DNA of 12,026 nt from Endomicrobium sp. (GTDB lineage Bacteria; Elusimicrobiota; Endomicrobiia; Endomicrobiales; Endomicrobiaceae). The stretch covers positions 1-12,026 of the forward strand of contig JAISRA010000132.1 of NCBI GenBank assembly GCA_031273885.1, given 5' to 3'. The notes beneath the pieces are model-generated. The model was given only the letters and a program-made list of their open reading frames with translations, searched no databases and was not told the DNA's origin. The stretch's first letter is position 1; every line of letters begins with the position of its first letter. This document shows positions 7,653 through 12,026 of this stretch, one piece after another. A program made the position numbers and the translations under genes.

Positions 7653-8393
7653 CTAAGTGGTTATGGTTTGTTTGTTGTTATAATGACAAGCTTTTCTGGC
7701 TAAAAAATCAGCTCTATTATTTTTGACATTTCCGGTGTGACTTTTTATGTGTCTCCATTCAATTATAATTTGTACTTTCCTAAAAAAATTTGCATATTCT
7801 GATGAAAGAGTATTTCTTGCTTTCCATTTGCCTGTCGCAAATTTTTCTATGCCTTCATAATCATAATTAATTCTTATTTTTTTGACATTATTATCATGAC
7901 ACCATTTCAACATTTCGATAACGGCTTGTAATTCGCCTCCAAATTGTCTAAATTGAGTATCCAAAATAACCCCTGATATTTCAGCTTTTATTTCGTTGCC
8001 TAAATAAATAACAGCTCCATAACCCGTGACACCTGCAATATAGGAACCGTCAACAAAAGCTTCATAAATGCCACTTTCTGCAGAATAAGTGTCTGAACTG
8101 TTTAATTTATTCCATATCAATTCTATAACAGCATCTGTTTTAGGATTTGATATTTGTCTTTTTAATGAATAAGTTTTTTTTGTAGGTTTATAATAAAGGA
8201 ATAATTTGCCTATTGAAATTCCTTTTACGTTGACATTGAGTATTACAAGATAATCTCTAAAAGACATATTGTCAAAAGCAATATCTGTACCTTGACTTTT
8301 TAGTTCTTTTTGAAATTCCAAAGCCCTATTCTTCAGTTCTTTTTTATACAATATTGTTTTTTTTGTATGTCCATCGAGCATTTTATTTCTCAC
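7653..8393 (-). CDS. RNase H (type HI) with an extra N-terminal domain
   Basis: The protein (246 residues) has a C-terminal RNase HI domain from about residue 108. The catalytic tetrad is intact: D115 (in FVDGSY), E154 (in GGELQA), D178 (in NYDYEG) and D229 (in NRADFLA), plus the catalytic-loop H219 (KSHTGN). It should cut RNA in RNA-DNA hybrids. Residues 1-107 are an added region: a basic helix rich in Lys/Glu, then predicted strands around GKLFLYYKPTKKTYSLK and a helix near 84-98. I do not recognise it as the usual viroplasmin-like hybrid-binding domain; a nucleic-acid-binding role is a guess. The GTG start overlaps the rmuC stop by four bases (GTGA), implying translational coupling; an ATG twelve bases further in (8381) is the alternative. 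Confidence 0.85.
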   Translation of the reverse strand: MRNKMLDGHTKKTILYKKELKNRALEFQKELKSQGTDIAFDNMSFRDYLVILNVNVKGISIGKLFLYYKPTKKTYSLKRQISNPKTDAVIELIWNKLNSSDTYSAESGIYEAFVDGSYIAGVTGYGAVIYLGNEIKAEISGVILDTQFRQFGGELQAVIEMLKWCHDNNVKKIRINYDYEGIEKFATGKWKARNTLSSEYANFFRKVQIIIEWRHIKSHTGNVKNNRADFLARKACHYNNKQTITT

Positions 8394-9580
8394 TTTCCGT
8401 TTTCAAAATCTGCTGTTTTTAGTATTTCTTTCGGAATTTCTTTTTTTGTTGGCGACCCCAGTTCTTTTAATTTTTCTACTCTTTCTATCAAACTGTCGCC
8501 TTTTTTATCAGAAGAAGAAAGTCTTTTTATAGTTTCTTGTATTTTATTTTTTGCCTCCGATATTTTTTTGTCTGTATCAAGTAATATTTCTACAAATTTT
8601 GCAAATTTATCGTAAAGGCTGCCGCCTTGTTTGGCTATTTCAAGTACATTTTTCTTTTGATATTCTTGGCGCCAGACATATTCAATAGTTTTCAATGTAG
8701 CCAAAAGTGTAGATGGTGTAACTATTACAATATTTTTTTTAAACGCATATGCAACAAGATTGGGCTTATCTGCAAGAGCAAGAGAAATAGCGCCTTCTAT
8801 GGGTATAAACATCAAAACATATTCCGGTTGGTTAAGATCTGTAAAACTTGCATAATCTTTTTCAGTAAGTTCGTCAATATGTTTTTTTACACTTGTTGAA
8901 TGTTCTTTTAGATAAGTTTTTTTACTATATTCATTTTGCGAACTGTAATATTTTTCATATGCCTCAAGAGAAGTCTTTGCATCTACTACAATATGTTTTC
9001 CGGCAGGCAGGTTCACTATATAATCTGGTATTTTTTTTCCATCAGTATCTTTAAACTGTTTTTGCGATATATAATTTACACCTTCAATCATGCCTACGTA
9101 TTTAAAAATTCCTTCAAGAGTGAATTCACCCCAAATTCCTTGAAGTTTATTTTCTCCTTTTAGAGCTCCTGCAAGATTGTTTGCGTCTTCGCTTACCTGT
9201 TTATTAAGATTTATTAATTTTTCTAGCTCTTTTTCTAATCCTGACATTTTTTCAGCTTCATAAATTTGCAGGTTTTCGACTTTATTTTTGAATTCATCTA
9301 TTTTTGCTTTAAATGGGGTTACAACACTTTCCAAAGACACTTTATTGAAATTTACAATATTTGCGTTTTTCTTTTCCAACACTCTAGAGGCAATATTTTC
9401 AAATTCTGTTTTTAGATTGTTATCAAGCTGTTCATGGTTTTTAATAGTATCTGTTAAATCTTTTATTTTTTGATCTTTCGCAGCATTATCTTTTAATATA
9501 GATATATATTTATAAATGAAAGTACAACCACCTGCGACAATGCCTATAAAGAAGATTAAAATTGATGTCACTATGTTCAT
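8390..9580 (-). CDS. rmuC: RmuC family DNA recombination protein
   Basis: RmuC limits inversions at short inverted repeats and is thought to be a nuclease. The 396-residue form starts with a single membrane segment (NIVTSILIFFIGIVAGG), followed by long coiled-coil-like helices to about residue 140. The conserved RmuC core then begins with LQGIWGEFTLEGI. A PD-(D/E)XK-like motif is visible: IPDYIVNLP followed by VVDAKTSLEAY at about residues 184-207. MFIPIEGA and YVWRQE, typical of the family, come later. The frame also contains an ATG at 9592, but GAGGA sits five bases before the ATG at 9580, so I prefer the latter. It overlaps the RNase H gene by four bases and follows the nuclease gene by about 60, as the middle gene of an operon. 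Confidence 0.92.
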   Translation of the reverse strand: MNIVTSILIFFIGIVAGGCTFIYKYISILKDNAAKDQKIKDLTDTIKNHEQLDNNLKTEFENIASRVLEKKNANIVNFNKVSLESVVTPFKAKIDEFKNKVENLQIYEAEKMSGLEKELEKLINLNKQVSEDANNLAGALKGENKLQGIWGEFTLEGIFKYVGMIEGVNYISQKQFKDTDGKKIPDYIVNLPAGKHIVVDAKTSLEAYEKYYSSQNEYSKKTYLKEHSTSVKKHIDELTEKDYASFTDLNQPEYVLMFIPIEGAISLALADKPNLVAYAFKKNIVIVTPSTLLATLKTIEYVWRQEYQKKNVLEIAKQGGSLYDKFAKFVEILLDTDKKISEAKNKIQETIKRLSSSDKKGDSLIERVEKLKELGSPTKKEIPKEILKTADFENGK

Positions 9581-9585
9581 AAAGT

Positions 9586-9590
9586 TCCTC
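9586..9590 (-). promoter_or_regulatory. Ribosome binding site that sets the rmuC start
   Basis: On the minus strand GAGGA lies five bases before the ATG at 9580-9578, while the in-frame ATG at 9592 has no such site upstream. Confidence 0.55.
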
Positions 9591-9639
9591 ATATGTAAAG
9601 TGTGTCATAGTGATTTTTTTCCCTCAAAAAAACGTATTG

Positions 9640-10530
9640 TCAAAGTTTATTTTCGAAACAGATTTCTTTATAGTTGCAATATTTACAAAGGAATGTATTC
9701 CCTGTCATCTTAAATTCTTGCTTATCTTTAGGAACATTTTTTTCTATATCTGCAAGATATTCGTACATATCTTTTGTTTCATCTGCTAAACTATTTTTGA
9801 ATTCTGTAATTGAGTAATCATTGATTTTAACACTCAGTTCGTTATATTGAGGGTAAAGATAAACTATTACAGGCACAATATCGATGGCACTTTTCCCAAA
9901 ATGATAATTTGCCCACGTAGAATACCCTATTAACTGTCTTGAATGTTTTTTTTCGTCAACCTTTCCTGTCTTCCAATCTATAATATATATTTTATCAGCA
10001 ATTGGAAATAAAAAATCTACCTTGCAAAAAGCTTTCAAATTGTTTATTCTGGTTTCTCCAAAACCATCAGGCTCTATAATCCATTCAGAACTCGTAGTTG
10101 TAGCATTTTTTTCAAACCATGCAAATCTTGGACTGTTTAAAAAATTTTCTAATATATTTTTTACTTTTGCATAAATTTCAGATGTCAAAATAATATCGCC
10201 ATTATAGTAATGTTCAAAGAAAGTTTTTGAACTACAGCGTTTTTCTGTCATATTTAAAGAGTATTTAAAAAACTTATCTTTATTTATAGGTTTTGTGCTT
10301 ACTTGGTACCTTTTGAGCATATCTTTTATAATATCATGAGTAATATTTCCTGTTTCTAAAGCTTTAAATGTTAAACTTTTTAGAAATTGTATCTTTTCAA
10401 TGGGCATATCTTTATCAAATTTTGCATAATACTCATAGAAATATTGCCGTTTACAGTTTAAAAATCTATTGTATCTTGATACAGACCAGCCTAAAATATC
10501 AGTATAATTAAATTTTTTTATATCGTTCAT
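9640..10530 (-). CDS. PD-(D/E)XK nuclease, RecB/AddB/Cas4-like, with Fe-S cysteines
   Basis: The 296-residue protein carries the RecB-family nuclease signature: D172 (KVDFLF), D185 and K187 (IIDWKTGK), and Q199xxxY203 (QLIGYSTWA). One cysteine near the N-terminus (C26, in SRYNRFLNCKRQYFYEYY) and three at the C-terminus (C282, C285, C291) reproduce the split C...CxxCx5C arrangement that holds a 4Fe-4S cluster in AddB and Cas4. It is longer than typical Cas4, and no cas genes or CRISPR repeats lie nearby, so a DNA repair/recombination role as a stand-alone exonuclease subunit is likelier. The ATG at 10530 has only a distant GGAG upstream. It is the first gene of the three-gene minus-strand group with rmuC and the RNase H gene. 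A helicase partner would be expected; the adjoining upstream DNA holds only decayed frames. Confidence 0.85.
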   Translation of the reverse strand: MNDIKKFNYTDILGWSVSRYNRFLNCKRQYFYEYYAKFDKDMPIEKIQFLKSLTFKALETGNITHDIIKDMLKRYQVSTKPINKDKFFKYSLNMTEKRCSSKTFFEHYYNGDIILTSEIYAKVKNILENFLNSPRFAWFEKNATTTSSEWIIEPDGFGETRINNLKAFCKVDFLFPIADKIYIIDWKTGKVDEKKHSRQLIGYSTWANYHFGKSAIDIVPVIVYLYPQYNELSVKINDYSITEFKNSLADETKDMYEYLADIEKNVPKDKQEFKMTGNTFLCKYCNYKEICFENKL

Positions 10531-10535
10531 ATCTG

Positions 10536-10800
10536 TTATACAATCTCCATGTATTTTTCAGTCACAATGTCAGTACTTGCAAAATCAAACGGGAACAGAA
10601 TATCTCGTTTAAAGAATCATTGTAGAAAACGAATTGATTATTGCTTATTTTTTATCTGAAAAATCTATAATTAAGTTAATCAGATGATAAAAACTTACGA
10701 TACTGAATTATTTATCTTTAAGCATAAGATTTTTTGCGGACTTTATATGTATAGCACAGGAATTAAATCAGCAACAAACCTCATTGTCATCAAATTTTTC
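10536..10800 (-). pseudogene. Possible decayed C-terminus of a UvrD-like helicase
   Basis: Directly upstream of the nuclease and on its strand are scraps in shifting frames. In order they read NLMTM...PVLYI (about 10796-10746), SAKNLMLKD (10740-10714), and S-I-R-F-L-Q, a stop, then a 26-residue run ending EKYMEIV with TAA at 10538, five bases before the nuclease ATG. They recall UvrD/AddA motifs (LMTMHSAKGLEFPVVFI, the VAITRAKxxLxL region, and the SRFLxE segment near the C-terminus). The first two overlap in different frames, so they cannot both be in place without a deletion. The match is short and made by eye; random AT-rich sequence could produce some of it. Confidence 0.25.
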
Positions 10801-11491
10801 TTGAGTAATTATCTGATATGTTTGAGATAATGTTTGTAAGCTTTATATTTTCACCCATTCCCATAATCTAAAGTTAATTTATAAAATTATGAAACTTTTT
10901 GCAAAATTTTTTTTGAATTTTATATAACTCTTCATTTCAAGTAGTTGTTAAATAGTATTCAAGTTTTGTTAATTTCTTTGGTTTCTTATATTCTTATATT
11001 ATGTTATTGAAAAGATTAAAACCAACGATAGTGAAAGCAGTAATAAAAGAAAAACTCGTTTAGATAAAAATATTGCGGCAAAAAATTATTTTTAACATTT
11101 GACCTTGAAGTTTAATATTTCTCAGCATATTAAAACAAGAATCAGAAATAATATAAATATCAGAAAGACTTATAAAAATAGGTAGTCTAGCATATGACCA
11201 AACGTTTTATCAAATCAAAAAAAATAAAGATGAGCTTCATAACATTTTGAAATCTTGATTATAAATTATTTCTTTACATAACAAACACAGCTCATCGGTA
11301 ACTTCCTTTATTAAAATGTTGGATGTAATGTGTGAACTATTGATAACAAAGAGAACTTACTTAGCAGTATTTATTACGCACCAGAACAAAGAAATATAAT
11401 ATAAAAAGCAGTTTTTTTGATTTTTTTTCGAACATAAGAACAATAAATATAACACGATCTTTTAAGAAAAAAAGTTTTTTAAAATTTAAAA

Positions 11492-11519
11492 TTGTAAATT
11501 CAACCAAATAAATTATACA
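11492..11519 (+). promoter_or_regulatory. Weak candidate promoter for secA
   Basis: TTGTAA (11492-11497) and TATACA (11514-11519) are 16 bases apart and end 41 bases before the secA ATG. Each box matches consensus at four of six positions; in such AT-rich DNA this is a tentative call. Confidence 0.25.
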
Positions 11520-11560
11520 ATCAAAAGTAAAAGAATTATAAATATAGGCAGGTTAAAAAG

Positions 11561-12026
11561 ATGTTGAAAAGTATTTTAAGTGCAATTTTTGGTTCTCAAA
11601 ACGAAAGAGACATAAAAGCTGTAAAGCCGATAGTTGTAAAAGTTAATTCTTTAGAGTCTTCCATAAAACAACTTACAGATGAAGAATTAAAAAACAAAAC
11701 TGTTGAGTTTAGAGAACGTTTTGCAAAAGGTGAGACATTAGATGATCTTCTGCCAGAAGCTTTTGCTTGTGTTAGAGAAGCTTCTGTGAGAACTACAGGA
11801 TTAAGGCATTTTGACGTGCAGATAATAGGTGGATATATACTTCATAAAGGTAAAATTGCCGAAATGAAAACCGGAGAGGGCAAAACTTTGGTTGCCACGC
11901 TTGCCGCATATCTTAATGCTTTACCTCAAATGGGAGTACATATAGTAACTGTTAACGATTATCTTGCGAAAAGGGATAGAGATTGGATGGGTGTAGTTTA
12001 CGAAAAACTTGGACTTACGGTTGGTA
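11561..12026 (+). CDS. secA: SecA preprotein translocase ATPase, N-terminal part (3' end outside window)
   Basis: The frame is open from the ATG at 11561 to the window edge, showing 155 codons of the motor that drives proteins through the SecYEG channel. Translation gives [10 protein letters not shown] at the start, the [16 protein letters not shown] segment, [14 protein letters not shown], the Walker A motif MKTGEGKT at residues 102-109, and [10 protein letters not shown] shortly after. The Walker A position is the one usual for SecA. GCAGG upstream serves as the ribosome binding site. It is preceded by about 1 kb without an intact gene, so it is probably transcribed from its own promoter. 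The visible part shows no damage. Confidence 0.97.
   Translation, partial: MLKSILSAIFGSQNERDIKAVKPIVVKVNSLESSIKQLTDEELKNKTVEFRERFAKGETLDDLLPEAFACVREASVRTTGLRHFDVQIIGGYILHKGKIAEMKTGEGKTLVATLAAYLNALPQMGVHIVTVNDYLAKRDRDWMGVVYEKLGLTVG

Larger units (their letters stand above)
10531..11560. other. Long region without an intact gene (about 1 kb), decayed in appearance
   Basis: Stops are frequent in all six frames and no open frame is long enough to stand out in such AT-rich DNA. Short stop-free pieces with protein-like composition remain: minus strand 10536-10637 (one internal stop) and 11237-11356, and plus strand 11157-11258. There are no terminal inverted repeats, RNA folds or tandem repeats that I can support. 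The most likely explanation is an eroded gene, or more than one, plus the secA upstream region. Statistical support for any single remnant is low. Confidence 0.5.

Noticed and set aside
8310..9713. Several plus-strand open frames opposite rmuC and its neighbours
   Set aside because: They are low-complexity, Phe/Lys/Ile/Ser-rich antisense translations of well-supported minus-strand genes.
9640..10530. Cas4 of a CRISPR-Cas locus
   Set aside because: No repeat-spacer array or other cas gene is present in the window, and the protein is longer than typical Cas4.
11395..11400. TATAAT as the secA -10 box
   Set aside because: There is no -35 partner at a usual distance, and it would give a leader of about 160 bases; AT-rich DNA produces this hexamer often.
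10531..11560. Insertion sequence or integrated element
   Set aside because: I found no transposase or integrase-like frame, terminal inverted repeats or target duplication in this gene-poor stretch.

Overview
The window is strongly AT-rich bacterial DNA with ordinary housekeeping genes, unusually long empty or decayed stretches and at least one recently broken gene. That mix (low GC, low coding density, a frameshifted gene beside an intact partner, two tRNAs without encoded CCA) suggests a host-restricted or endosymbiotic bacterium in early genome reduction. Gene content and style would fit an Endomicrobia/Elusimicrobia-type insect-gut symbiont, but I infer this from general appearance only; nothing here proves the taxon.

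Layout, plus strand, 1-7509. The 3' end of alaS (alanyl-tRNA synthetase: editing and C-Ala domains) is followed by tRNA-Arg(CCG). A gene group then runs the same way: a PflX-like radical SAM protein, a zinc M16 peptidase broken by a one-base frameshift, an intact M16 homologue without the zinc motif (its likely partner), and a CCA-adding/poly(A)-polymerase-type nucleotidyltransferase with an HD domain. tRNA-Gly(CCC) follows, then a promoter with good consensus and a leader hairpin in front of the ribosomal protein pair rplM-rpsI. The theme is translation: a tRNA synthetase, two tRNAs that need CCA added, the enzyme likely to add it, and two ribosomal proteins.

Layout, minus strand, 10530-7653. 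Three tightly packed genes read leftwards: a RecB/AddB/Cas4-like PD-(D/E)XK nuclease with a four-cysteine Fe-S signature, RmuC (membrane-anchored, also with a PD-(D/E)XK motif), and an RNase HI with an extra N-terminal domain of about 110 residues. They look like one operon for DNA maintenance. The convergent junction with rpsI holds a perfect inverted repeat.

About 1 kb from 10531 to 11560 has no intact gene. Just upstream of the nuclease, on its strand, are scraps that could be the decayed C-terminus of a UvrD-like helicase; this is a weak, testable inference. The window ends in the first 155 codons of secA (plus strand), with an intact Walker A motif.

I found no CRISPR array, insertion sequence, integrase, toxin-antitoxin pair or origin. 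The least ordinary items are the broken M16 peptidase with intact partner, the three-nuclease operon beside a decayed neighbour, the RNase H fusion, and the inverted repeat at 7529-7552.
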